A stretch of DNA of 64,000 bases from Cyrtodaria siliqua. Lineage: Eukaryota > Mollusca > Bivalvia > Adapedonta > Hiatellidae. This document shows positions 1 through 10,452 of the stretch, piece after piece (position 1 is the first letter of the stretch; each line of letters starts with the position of its first letter). Under the pieces are notes generated by a model, which was not told the DNA's origin, did not search any database, and saw nothing but the letters and a program-made list of their open reading frames with translations. The translations under genes and the position numbers were made by a program. The stretch lies in NCBI GenBank assembly GCA_037043455.1, contig JAWPHD010001285.1, positions 244,001-308,000 of the forward strand, in the 5' to 3' direction.

Positions 1-638
1 CAACAGCGTACATCCATTTTTACAGAAATGAGGATCTTTGTTCACTAGCCCGTATTATTATATAATCATTTGGACTATTACAATTTTCATAATTAACCTG
101 ACTATACAATTTTCATAATTAACCTGACTATATAAAATTTACTAGTTTTTCACCTTCGATCTAGTGCTAATTTCAAACACTGTAAACCCTGACTTTCTGT
201 GTAAACTCTGATGATCTGGTTTAATCATTGAATTTTGTTTCCAGGACAACTGACAAACATTTTTTTATTTTAATATGTTTAGGTTTCTGGGTTCAAAATT
301 TACCAACAAAGAAAAGAAATGTTTGCAGACATTTGTATTGATCTAATTACTGATAAAAATAATCTTTGTTATTTTTACAAAAATATTATATAAATGCATG
401 ACATATAACTATTTATTATATACTTTAAAGTGAAGTAGTGGATATTTTGATTAAAATAAAGCTTTATATTTTCATTGTTTATATTTCACATGTGAAAATG
501 TAATATATTTACACTCAAAATGACGTCAACTGCAACTGTTGACATTGTTTACATTGTTGACGTCATTGAGGTCATTGTTTTGGTGCATTATGTTATTTTG
601 CGTAAATTTCCAGGTTGTGAGTAAATAATAAATTGAAT
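1..638. other. AT-rich intergenic DNA, no gene seen
   Basis: No supported coding region is visible. The stretch is AT-rich with a short direct repeat near 85-130. Near 518-569 there is an inverted pair of TGACGTCA-type motifs separated by about 25 bases. That motif is the consensus of CRE/ATF sites, but no adjacent gene start is seen, so a regulatory role is not claimed. Confidence 0.5.
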
Positions 639-782
639 ATTTGTTGGTTTGTTGTGAATATAGGATTTATTTTCATCTCGAAGTGAGAAAATTGAAATAT
701 GTTAAAGCACTCGTGAAAATATAGTTTTTTTCACTTCTCGGTGAAAATAAATCCTATATTCACTCAAAACAAACAAATACCC
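639..782. repeat. small foldback (hairpin) repeat
   Basis: Two arms of about 50 bases, roughly 639-693 and 725-782, are reverse complements with few mismatches. Both contain the phrase GAATATAGGATTTATTTTCA or its complement. The spacer is about 30 bases. This is the shape of a small MITE or foldback element. No target duplication was identified, so the borders are approximate. Confidence 0.6.
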
Positions 783-834
783 TCTATATGTAGCTAATAT
801 CAGGTGCATGTTTACCCTAATATCAGTTGATGAA

Positions 835-912
835 TTGAATGCTGTTTAATGTCTCATCAACACCAATGTTATGAAGAGCTGCCCCAGAGGGACAGGAGGG
901 ATACGTTGGAAT
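835..912 (-). repeat. SINE family 1 fragment (3' end)
   Basis: On the minus strand this matches the 3' part of the tRNA-derived SINE seen complete at 38695-39013. Shared phrases include the 'gaattgaatg..gtttaa..tcatcaacac' tail and the 'gaacctgcc' segment. Only the 3' body and tail are present. Confidence 0.65.
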
Positions 913-1189
913 CTGGGAACCTGCCTACAAATCTATTTGGTTTAAACAATATGTATTCAAGAAATGTGATGAAAAATATGTCGAATATACATGTGCAGGA
1001 TTTGAAAACAAGCTTTCGATGAAAACTTATGTACATTCATGTCCTGTAAATTGATGTCCTCAAATATATTTGCTTCATACATGCTTAAAGCTACATGACA
1101 GCAACATGTTTGTACTGAAAGTTTATTTGGTGTTTAACATAATTTTTCAGCACACTTTAAGATATAAATGACATACAGTTTTTTAGTGG

Positions 1190-1410
1190 TTGAGGCTGCC
1201 ACCCAGGGCTTTTTTCCTGAAATTGTGAAGACTCTCTAGCCTGGCTATTTTGTGGGGGAAAATATATTCGTGGGTAGAACCAGTATTGTATATATGGTAC
1301 CTCTGCAAGAATTGACAGTTCTTCACTTACAAGTCCTATTAGGATTTAAACCCCCAGCGGTGAGATCAAACTCAGCATCTTTAGTATCTTTATCTTCTCG
1401 ACTACCGATG
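1190..1410 (-). repeat. SINE family 2, old degenerate copy
   Basis: On the minus strand it shares the order of landmarks of the better copy at 34200-34445: a B-box-like segment, a 'tactggttctaccc'-like segment and a 3' tail. Divergence is high. The apparent 119-residue ORF at 1252-1611 lies largely across this repeat and is not a gene. Confidence 0.45.
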
Positions 1411-1819
1411 CACTTAGAAAAAGAAAACCTGACATTGAGAATGACCCTGACCTACATAAACACTTGTTTATGTTGTTGGCAGAGATTTAGTCGTTTTCTG
1501 CCTCCACACCTACCCGAAGACCAAAGAAACTACAATTTACAAATTCTTCTATTGAACAAATTTGTAGACAGCACCATCATATATTGCATTTTTGAGGGAA
1601 AAAAGTATTGATCGACAGAACTTAAATTAAACAAATTTGAGCCTAAATTTTGGAATTCGTCAGATATTTTTTATTGACTTCATTAATTGATAGGTATGGT
1701 TGGATACAATTATTATAACATATTCAGTCACCATGGTGAGCGGACGAGTGGAATTGTCCCGCCCTGGATCATTACAACTGGTATAGCATGTTGGAACCTG
1801 CGTCTTAATCTAATGTACT

Positions 1820-2185
1820 GTATTTAGAATGGCAAAGATGAGATGTCACTACAGAATAACGGTCTCCTCAAGAAGAGAAAGTGTCTTTATCCTATGTATA
1901 TATTTAAATGGTTGTCTATGACTGATATGTACAATATCCTGTCAGGCATTTACATCCAGCATTGGATAACTACATAAACATCATTTAACTACTAATATAC
2001 CATCTGGACTGCTGTGAAAATGGATTTAGATAAAGAGCAAAGATGATGTGACCATGTCAACTATAAAAGAGCTGTATCGCAGCGATGTCTCCCTGAAAAA
2101 AGAAAGGTGTATCCATTGCATATTTAAACAATTGTTTCTGACCGATAGTATTCTGTCTACAATCAGCTTTGGATTGCAGTTCAAG
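1820..2185. repeat. two diverged tandem units of about 200 bp
   Basis: Two blocks, about 1826-1985 and 2035-2185, share ordered phrases: 'caaagatga.atgt.ac', 'ctc..gaaaaaagaaa', 'tatttaaa..attgttt.tgac' and 'tcagc.ttgg'. They are diverged direct repeats. No coding potential is evident. Confidence 0.45.
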
Positions 2186-3890
2186 TCTGTGAGCAGTAGA
2201 GTCGTTTCATTGTAAATTTAAAGAGACATATGGCAATTTTGATGTTTTTATATAAACTCCTGGCATCTCATGTTTGTTTAGTCATTTTTATTAATTACAA
2301 GAATAGTATAAATCAAATATTTTTGTATAGTTCTAACTACTGGTTATATTGCACCAATATTATATTTAAACCTATGGTCGAATAACAGGAACTTAAAACT
2401 CAAAATTTGAAATATAAATTGAGATGCTAATTTCAAAATTTAATAAACACTTCAAGAATGTCGTGTGTCCCTTTAAGACAATGACACTGAAGTGTATGCC
2501 AGTATGAAACTTGTTATATTGTGTTTATTTAGATGATTCTATTTCAAGGTAAGAATGGATCACTTGGGGTGAAATTCAAAAAGGTATATGCTATCATTAT
2601 TTATGGTGTATAAATTCAATATTCCACTAAATCTTTTAGAAAAATAGAAATCAAACATAGATATATTGTTGAATAAATGTTGGTGTCAATCTTTGTGATT
2701 TAAATTAGTTAGATAAAGTTGCAGCATGTAAAATCAGAATCCCTCTGTAGAGCATTAGGATCAGTTCTTGTTTAAGCCAAGTGCAATTAAAAGTATTTAA
2801 CTTGATCTTAGAAGGCTCAAACATAATGTGTTTACAAGTAGGTTAGATTTTAGTTACTAGTAATTACTGACAACTGTCAAAAAAGTCTGTTTGTCTTCAA
2901 CTGATAAGGAAATCCATGAGCAGATGTAAGTGATGAAACATATTGTAGAAATAGCATGCTTATCCTAAATCACTATCAAATCGCAAATGCAGAACTTAAA
3001 TACACAGTTGCGAGATGGATATTTTCATGTGACAGCATGAGGTCATGACTGTGTCCAATTCCTTTATGGTCTGGCACAAATGCTGGCTGCTGTTATCACC
3101 TAATGAGTATCTGTCTTGGTTTCTTGCTATACTAGGGTATGCAGATGCTAAAAATATAAAATGTATAGCAAGTATAGGCACATGTACATTATCACTGTGT
3201 AGATAGTATTACGAAGAAAGAAACTCCATCCTGCTACTGAGTCTGTTCAGATACAGAGGCATACTGTTATATTGAATATACCATATGAACCGCTGTATCA
3301 TGAACAGACGGCAAAAGCATTCATTTACAAATATTTTTTATGCGATGACATCCATCAAAATATCGACCGATCGATAATTATCTTCGTATTTCCTTTAACA
3401 ATTATTGTCGTATTTATTGAAATACATGGTTTGTTTAAAGATTGTAATATTGCACAGAAAAAAATGCGCACATAACAATCAATTGCACTACGAGAGGGGT
3501 GAATTGCGTCTAAATAAATTATCTGCCCGTCGTAATTGGCACGAGTGAAAATGTAATATCCTTGCTTATATAAATTCCATCAAATCCGTGAATTTTTCAG
3601 GACCAGATATTCCTCGTTTTCATGTTACCACGAAACAGTCCTGTACTTACACACCATTCTCAATATGTATCCACATTGACAGGGTCATTGTTCGGGCACA
3701 TTTGCGATAAACGAAATGGAATTGTATCAAAGTTACCACAATGTTGATTACTGTCTATGTACATGTACCAACCCTATAAAAACAATGTCTACTGGTATTT
3801 TGTGTGGAATTAAAAATGCCGCAATCTTTTGAAGTTGCCGTGTGGCGTCTGAAAACAGACGATCACCGCGATTGTATGACGTAATACAAA
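2186..3890. other. intergenic, no gene seen
   Basis: Only short ORFs without recognisable motifs or good splice contexts are present. Base composition is AT-rich and uniform. Nothing supports a gene or RNA here. Confidence 0.5.
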
Positions 3891-3972
3891 GATATATATT
3901 TTGGGGGTTCTGGCTCAAAGCTCTCGTTTCACTCGAGTTTGATCCAGAAACCCCCAAAATACATATATATAA
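3891..3972. repeat. hairpin with about 27-bp arms
   Basis: The left arm near 3893-3918 (TTTTGGGGGTTCTGG core) and right arm near 3943-3972 (CCAGAAACCCCCAAAA core) are reverse complements, both flanked by TATATA runs. The loop is about 25 bases and contains CTCGTTTCACTCGAG. It lies just left of the Polinton relic but does not look like its terminal repeat. Confidence 0.6.
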
Positions 3973-4284
3973 ACTCCTACCACAAGGTGCTGAAATAAGC
4001 TGAGCCAGTGTTATATTTTGAGATTTTTTAATAAAAGTTGAAATTTACACCTAAATCATCATGAAATGGTGATTTACTTGATTTATTAAAACTTTTTTTA
4101 GAATAGGGTAGTGAAGATTGTAAGTTTATTTTTTTTTAATAGTTATCAAAATTACAAAAATAGTCTGATTTTGTAATATAATTATAAAATGTTTTTTTAA
4201 TACAAAACAAAATTTGTTTTCAAAATTACACCCAAATCAACGAATAAACACGAATATAATAAACTATGAGTTTTTACTAGAAAA

Positions 4285-4566
4285 TCATATAGTTTGATTT
4301 TCCCGCATTAAATTTCTATATGGCTTTACTACTTCCCAGTATCTATGTCTTAATCTAATTATATGAGCACCACAACCAACACACATTTGATATTTTGCAC
4401 TTATACCTTTTCCACATTTTAGACACGGTAAAACTTTACTTTGCTTTAATCTGGATTTATGTAAACTGCAATAGTTTGAATCTTTTGTTGTTTTATTTTT
4501 ACAAGGCTCGTGATATCCAACTTTGAGAAATTGGCCAATGTTTTCAATTTTCTTAGTGTTTTCCAT
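4285..4566 (-). CDS. Cys-rich putative zinc-binding Polinton ORF
   Basis: This 93-residue intact ORF is divergent from the polymerase. Its middle has paired cysteines (C..C and CLKCGKG, then CVGCGAH) interleaved with basic residues, which suggests two small zinc-binding knuckles. The C-terminus is rich in Arg. The ATG is about 75 bases from the polymerase ATG at 4639, so both could use one bidirectional AT-rich promoter. Small Cys-rich proteins are found at Polinton ends, but no specific function is known to me. A nucleic-acid-binding role is inference only. Confidence 0.6.
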   Translation of the reverse strand: MENTKKIENIGQFLKVGYHEPCKNKTTKDSNYCSLHKSRLKQSKVLPCLKCGKGISAKYQMCVGCGAHIIRLRHRYWEVVKPYRNLMRENQTI

Positions 4567-4638
4567 TTTCTTTTTCTTGTTATAATAAATATTTTTTTAT
4601 ATTTAAGAAAGAAAAATAATATAATATATATTACAAAC

Positions 4639-7600
4639 ATGAGTACCAAAGACGTTCATTACATTTTACAATTACACCGGGACGGATTAATTAATATTAA
4701 TCAGCTTAGAAAGGGGTTAGATGCTCTTAAAGAAGTTCCAAAGGAAACTCTAAAAGAGGATTCCCAAACATTAGACAATTTACGCAAGAGACGACGTGCT
4801 AAAAAACAACGTAACAAAGAAAAGCAGAAATATGTTAAACTACAAGAAAATGTTATAAATGAACAAAAGCAGAAATATGCTAAATTACGAGAAAATGTTC
4901 TAAATGAACTAAAACAAGGTTTTAAAGATAGAAAATTAAAACTGGTTGAAAACCCAATATGTGGTTATTTTAAAGCATACGAGATGTCTATCGAGAAATA
5001 CGAAAGGCCCTCAAAAAGTATTTCGTGATAAGAAATCCATTATCACAAAACAAATCAGCAAGGAGATAGCAGAGATGAATGGATTAAAGTTTCAATTGGG
5101 TCTCACTGTAAATCTATTTAAAGACGATGATGCTACCAAAAAATACACCACGGCAGTATTACGCAGTGAACAAAATGCAATCTCAAACCCCGAAAAAATA
5201 AATGAGTTTTGTGATGAAGCATGTGCTTATATGCAAGAGGGTCTTGACAGATTTACAAACACAGCATCAGGATTGGAGATTGATCACTGTGTTACGTTTT
5301 ATTTGAATATTGCAAAGTATGAGCCACTAAATGGTTCTTCATATATTCCTTTACTCAAAGCATTAGCTGACTAGAAAGCAATAATAAACGTAAAAACCAA
5401 TGATGATAAATGTTTGTTTCATGCAATAAATTCTGCTATTAATCCTGCTAAAAAGAATTCTGACAGATTATCAAAGTATCCTGATATATCGTTTTTGAAA
5501 AAAGATGGCATTGACTTTCCCACTCCAATTTCTCAAATATCCAAAGTAGAAAAACAAAACAATCTTGCTATTAATGTTTATGGATATATCATAACAGGAA
5601 AAAATAAAAAGATAACCATTTTCCCATATCACATATCAGAAAAACCAAAAGATATTGAGCGAATTAATCTGCTCTTAATATCTGAAGACATTGAGGTTGA
5701 AAAAGATGATTCAGAGAATGATCCAAATAATGAAGAAGGAATCATAGATGACAACTATGACCCTGATGATTATCCCGACAAACCAACAAAAATAACAAAA
5801 TATCACTATTGCTGGATTAAAAATCTGAATAGACTACTCTATGACCAAAACAAACATAAAGGTCAAACTTACTTCTGAGATCGTTGCCTTCACGGCTTTT
5901 CTGGGAAAGGACTACTTACCAAACACAAAGAAGACTGTGATGGTACCAACAAAAATTCTTGCAGAATAGAAATGCCGCAAGAAGGTAAAAATCACATAAA
6001 ATTTAAAAATCATCAAAATCAGATGCCTGTGCCTTATGCAATATATGCTGATTTTGAGAGTATAATTAAACCGCAATCAATCAAATTTGGAAAGAAATCT
6101 GAAATTCAAAATGAACACGAAGCTTTTGGTTTTGGATACCAAGTTGTTAGATATGATGGCAAAGCTGATGAATCTGTTATTTACAGAGGTGAAGATGTTG
6201 TTGAAACGTTTTTAAAACATCTAGAATGTGAAAAGAGCAACACTAATAATATATTTGCTCACCCAAACCCATTAATCATGACGCAGCAAAATGAGAAAGA
6301 TCATGAAAAAGCAACACAATGTTGGATATGCGAGAATGAAATAGGTAAGAAATGCGGTAAAAACGGCAAAGTAAGAGACCACTGTCATTTTACAGGTGAA
6401 TACAGAGGTGCAGCACATAAAAACTGTAACCTGAAACTAAAAATAAAACCAAATAAAACAATCATCCCTGTTATATTTCATAACCTCAAAGGATATGACA
6501 GTCATCTCATCATGCAAAAAATACATAAAATGTCAGGTAATATTACATGCATCCCAAACAATGTTGAAAAATATATATCATTTAGCATAGGACAACTTAG
6601 ATTTTTGGATAGCTTTCAGTTTATGGCTTCGCCTCTGGAAAAAATGGTTAAAGCAACAGACAAATCTGATTTTAAAATTACTAAAAATTAGTTTGGGGAA
6701 CAAACAAATTTACTTTTGCGAAAAGGTGTTTATCCATACGAATATATAGACAGTGTGGAAAGATTTAAGGAAACGCAATTACCACCTATAGACATTTTTT
6801 ACAGTAGTCTCTCAAATAAAAGTATAAGTCTCAAAGATTACGAATATGCTCAAAAAATATGGAAAGAGTTTAACTGTAAAACTCTTGGAGACTATCATGA
6901 TTTATATCTAAAAACTGATGTAACTCTGTTAGCAGATGTGTTTCAAACTTTTAGGAAAACATGTATGAATGCATACAAACTTGATGCTTTACATTACTAT
7001 ACAGCACCTGGATTATCTTGGGATGCTTTACTTAAACATTCAGAAATAGAATTAAAACTTTTGACAGACATTGACATGCACTTATGCACAGAAAAAGGAA
7101 TGCGAGGTGGCAAAAATATGGTATCAAAAAGATATGCCAAAGCAAACAATCCACACGTAGCTGATTATAACCATGACAAGGAGAACAACCACTTAATGTA
7201 TTATGACGCCACTTCCATATTCTGGCTTTGTTTGGAAAGCCAGAAACAAGAGTGGGGCATTTTCTAAACCAAAACCTGCAAAGGACAAATACTTGAAGTT
7301 GATTTGGAATATCCTAAAGAACTCCATGAAGCTCACAATGTCTATCCACTTGCACCGGAAAGATTAGCAGTGAAAAAAGAATGGTTGTCTGAATACCAGA
7401 CAGATCTGTTGGAAAATAATAGCATGATAAATATAGAACAACTAGTTCCCAATCTTATGGACAAAGAAAAATATGTGTTACATTACAAAAACATGAAACA
7501 GTATTTATCTTTAGGCATGAAACTAAAGAGAATACACAAAGTAGTAGAATTTAATGAAAAACCATGGATGGCATCATACATAAACCTAAACACAAAACTT

Positions 7601-8826
7601 AGGAAAAAAGGTAAATCACAATTTGAAAAAGATTTTTACAAACTTATGAACAACTCTGTGTTTGGCAAAACAATGGAAAATCTACGCAAGCGGACTGATA
7701 TAAAACTAGTCAGAACTGACGGCTCTGAAAATGAAACGATAAGAAAAATACTAGCCAAACCCACATTTGACAGGCGTATAAAGTTTTCAGATGAATTGTC
7801 AGCAATACATGTAAACAAAACAAAATTAACATTAAAGAAACCAATCTATGTTGGGATGTCAGTATTAGATTTATCAAAGCACTTGATGTATGATTGGTAC
7901 TATAATACCCTAAAGAAAAGGTACGGAGATGACTGTACTTTATTATACACAGACACTGACAGCTTGCTGGTAGATATCAAAACAGAAGATGTGTACAAAG
8001 ACATGGCTGAAATGAAAGATGAGTATGACTTGAGTGATTATCCGCAAAACCATCCACTGCACGATAATACAAATAAAAAAGTAATAGGCAAGATGAAAGA
8101 TGAATGTGCTGGTGTTGCTATAGCTGAGTATGTTGGATTAAGACCCAATCTATATTGTATTTTGAGAGCGGATGAGCAGATGATTGAGAAAGTAATCGAT
8201 AAAATGAAAGATAAATGTCCTGGTGTTCCTATATGTGAGTATATTGAATTAAGGCCCAAACTATATTCTATTTTGGGAGCGGATGAGCAGACGATTGAGA
8301 AAGTAATAGATAAAATGACAGATGAATGTGTTCCTATAGTTGAATCCAAACTATGTTCTATTTTGGGAGCGGATGAGCAGATGATCAAGGAAGTAATAGA
8401 TAAAATGAAAGGTGAAAGTCCTGGTGTTCCTATAGCTGAGTATATAGCTAAGAATATTGGATTAAGATCCAAACTATATTCTATTTTGAGAGCGGATGTG
8501 CAGAATGTTAAGAAAGCAATGAAATATGAGGATATTGGATTAAGATCCAAACAAGATTCTATTTTGAGAGTGAATGAGCAGATTATTAAGAAAGCAAAGG
8601 GTGTAAAAAAAATGTAATCGAAAAACATATAAACTTTGAGAACTACAAGGATGCATTGTTTAGCAAGAAAAAATACACCCATGAAATGAATATGATACGC
8701 TCAATAAAGCATCAGATATATGGCATAACAGTAAACAAAGTAACACTGTCACCATTTTACTCGAAAAGATACATAGCACCAGACGGTATTAAAACTGATG
8801 CACATGGATTTTATAAAAACTTATAA
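4639..8826 (+). pseudogene. Polinton protein-primed family B DNA polymerase, broken
   Basis: This would be the replicative polymerase of the element, priming from a terminal protein. The reading starts at ATG 4639 with a basic coiled-coil leader and runs through open segments at 4639-5028, 4946-5374, 5414-5878, 5972-6691, 6716-7267 and 7304-8617, ending near 8826. The exonuclease Exo I motif YADFES lies near 6045. An insert with C..C and RDHCHFTGEYRGAAH (endonuclease VII/HNH-like) lies near 6320-6430. An Exo II-like NLKGYDSH follows near 6483. Motif B-like [15 protein letters not shown] is near 7645 and the catalytic motif C YTDTDSL near 7945. The motif A region near 7200-7260 is garbled by a frameshift and stop. 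At least five interruptions make it non-functional. The C-terminal part contains an unusual in-frame tandem expansion (8081-8593). Confidence 0.9.
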
Positions 8827-9212
8827 ATTTGGGTATCAGCAGGAACAATAAGTAGTTCTCCTTTGACAAATCCTCTCTGTGGCGCAGGTGATTTCAAATA
8901 ATATACTCTTTACCTTGCGTCACCATATAATCTTTTAATCTTGTGAATATCTACACTCCACATTGGATCAGTTGCTCTGCGTCTTCCACCTTCTTGTTCC
9001 CCGGGTTGATATAAATATCTTACACTTGCATTCATACAGATAGGATCTTCTTTTAATGTTTTTGTTTCAACAAGAGGAGGCTTTGACAACTTCTGGTAAT
9101 CTTTTTACCCAGTCTCTATTGCGTTTTTGCGAATCTATTTCCTTAGCACACTGATAGCCAAACAATCTTTCAGCTAATGTTCTGTTAATTTAAAATCTTT
9201 CTACTATAGCTT
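7543..9212. repeat. left arm of Polinton internal inverted duplication
   Basis: This block is the reverse complement of 9954-11624 apart from indels. Identity is very high over the polymerase repeat module: translations of the two copies there agree over about 150 residues with a single change. The inner border is AAGCTATAG at 9204-9212 against 9954-9962. The arm carries the 3' part of the polymerase and the 3' part of the integrase. Confidence 0.9.
8081..8593 (+). repeat. in-frame tandem expansion inside polymerase C-terminus
   Basis: Five head-to-tail units begin at 8081, 8192, 8303, 8393 and 8516, with lengths 111, 111, 90, 123 and 78 bp. All are multiples of three. Each unit encodes variations on K-V-I-D-K-M-K, then G-V-P-I-A-E-Y, then L-R-x-K-L-Y-S-I-L, then A-D-E-Q. 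In the Polinton polymerases I know, this stretch occurs once, just before the conserved KAKGVKK segment that follows unit 5 here. The same array is present in the inverted copy at about 10670-11170, so the expansion preceded the inverted duplication. Confidence 0.85.
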
Positions 9213-9702
9213 ATTCTCTGTGTATCTCTGTTCTGCCTCGTCTGATATTTACTTTGTGTTTCGCCATCAACTGCGATACCCATGAATTCTCTGCCTGGAT
9301 GAACTTGTAATAACGTTGGATATTTCAGATGCCGACTGTATATATTTTCAAATGCTTTGGCAACTTCTTTACTATCCTTGGAAGTCAGCGGCTCTGCTTC
9401 TTTATATCTACTCGCAATATCAACCACAGTCAATGCATATTTATATGTCTTGCGTCCACGACCAAAGCCGAAAGTGTCATGCGGTAAAAATAACAAATCA
9501 GCTTGATGCACTCCATTTTTAGTGGAAATATCAAACCTGGGTCTAACTATTTTCTTTGGTGCGGGTAAATAAATCTGCCACACAGCTTGTTTCTTTAAAA
9601 ATTATAATGCCTGTTTCTCACTGACACCAGCCTCTTTTGCCATTTTTTAACTGCTGAGTAACCTCTCCAAAATCCTTTTGGGCTGTACTAAATCTTTTCC
9701 AT
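8811..9702 (-). pseudogene. Polinton retroviral-like (DDE) integrase, broken
   Basis: On the minus strand, from ATG at 9702 to a stop at 8811-8813, an integrase-like protein is readable across several frames. The core around 9583-9300 has WQIYLPAPKK, HQADLLFLPHD (first catalytic Asp) and a T-V-V-D-I-A-S-R-Y strand. It then has TLLQVHPGREFMG, where family members as I know them carry Asp and not His. Past 9300 the frame shifts. The C-terminal tail has the R-Y-L-Y-Q-P-G-E and GGRRRATDP motifs near 9000, typical of Polinton integrase. It faces the polymerase tail to tail, with stops within a few bases of each other. Internal stops, frameshifts and the His substitution make it inactive. Confidence 0.85.
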
Positions 9703-9746
9703 TGTTTTTATTAAAAATTAAAATTTATATAACTATAAAGAAAAAA

Positions 9747-9962
9747 ATGGAAATCACAACTGCACGATTTGATGAACTGCAGGAAGAGCAAAATCAAAAT
9801 AGCACAAAGAAATGGACAGACTTGGAAATAAATAAAATATACACTATTACAGATACAAAAATAGTGGATACTGAATATGGTCCATCCATGGTATTGACAT
9901 TATTAGACAACGGTGAAGTATGGGCGCCTGATCATCTCAAAAATAAAATAGAGAAGCTATAG
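9747..9962 (+). CDS. small intact ORF, OB-like hypothetical protein
   Basis: This 71-residue ORF starts at ATG 9747 and diverges from the integrase start at 9702. It reads as alternating short strands with the phrase DTEYGPSMVLTLLDNGEVW and a Lys-rich end. That pattern suggests a small beta-rich, possibly OB-fold, nucleic-acid-binding protein. It resembles small ORFs I associate with Polintons, but I cannot name it. It is intact although nearby genes are broken. Its last codons form the first bases of the right inverted arm, so its true C-terminus may have been cut by the rearrangement. Confidence 0.6.
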   Translation: MEITTARFDELQEEQNQNSTKKWTDLEINKIYTITDTKIVDTEYGPSMVLTLLDNGEVWAPDHLKNKIEKL

Positions 9963-10452
9963 TAGAAAGATTTTAAATTAACAGAACATTAGCTGAAAGA
10001 TTGTTTGGCTATCAGTATGCTAAGGAAATAGATTCGCAAAAAAGCAATAGAGACTGGGTAAAAATATTACCAGAAGTTGTCAAAGCCTCCTCTTGTTGAA
10101 ACAAAAACATTAAAAGAAGATCCTATCTGTATGAATGCAAGTGTAAGATATTTATATCAACCCGGGGAACAAGAAGGTGGAAGACGCAGAGCAACTGATC
10201 CAATGTGGAGTGGAGATATTCACAAGATTAAAAAAGTATATGGTGACGCAAGATATAAGAGTATATTATTTGAAATCACCTGCGCCACAGAGAGGATTTG
10301 TCAAAGAAGAGATATTCACAAGATTAAAAAAGTATATGGTGACGCAAGATATAAGAGTATATTATTTGAAATCACCTGCGCCACAGAGAGGATTTGTCAA
10401 AGAAGAACTACTTATTGTTCCTGCTGATACCCAAATGTATAAGTTTTTATAA
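9954..10452 (+). pseudogene. second copy of integrase C-terminal region
   Basis: On the plus strand this is the integrase tail carried by the right inverted arm. It starts inside the region that follows the catalytic core and has no start codon of its own. YLYQPGEQEGGRRRATDP near 10152-10205 identifies it. A 32-codon tandem duplication follows. The fragment ends at a stop at 10450-10452, just before the inverted polymerase copy. Confidence 0.8.
10215..10406 (+). repeat. 96-bp tandem duplication in integrase tail copy
   Basis: Positions 10215-10310 and 10311-10406 are two direct copies, identical by eye. The unit is 32 codons, so the frame is kept. The left inverted arm has a single copy, so the duplication arose after the arms formed. 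Confidence 0.9.

Noticed and set aside
1252..1611. 119-codon ORF
   Set aside because: It lies mainly over a degenerate SINE; no conserved motif and no splice support.
8038..8682. 214-codon minus-strand ORF and its partner at 10581-11144 plus
   Set aside because: Both are antisense shadows of the tandem module array in the polymerase, which keeps multiple frames open.
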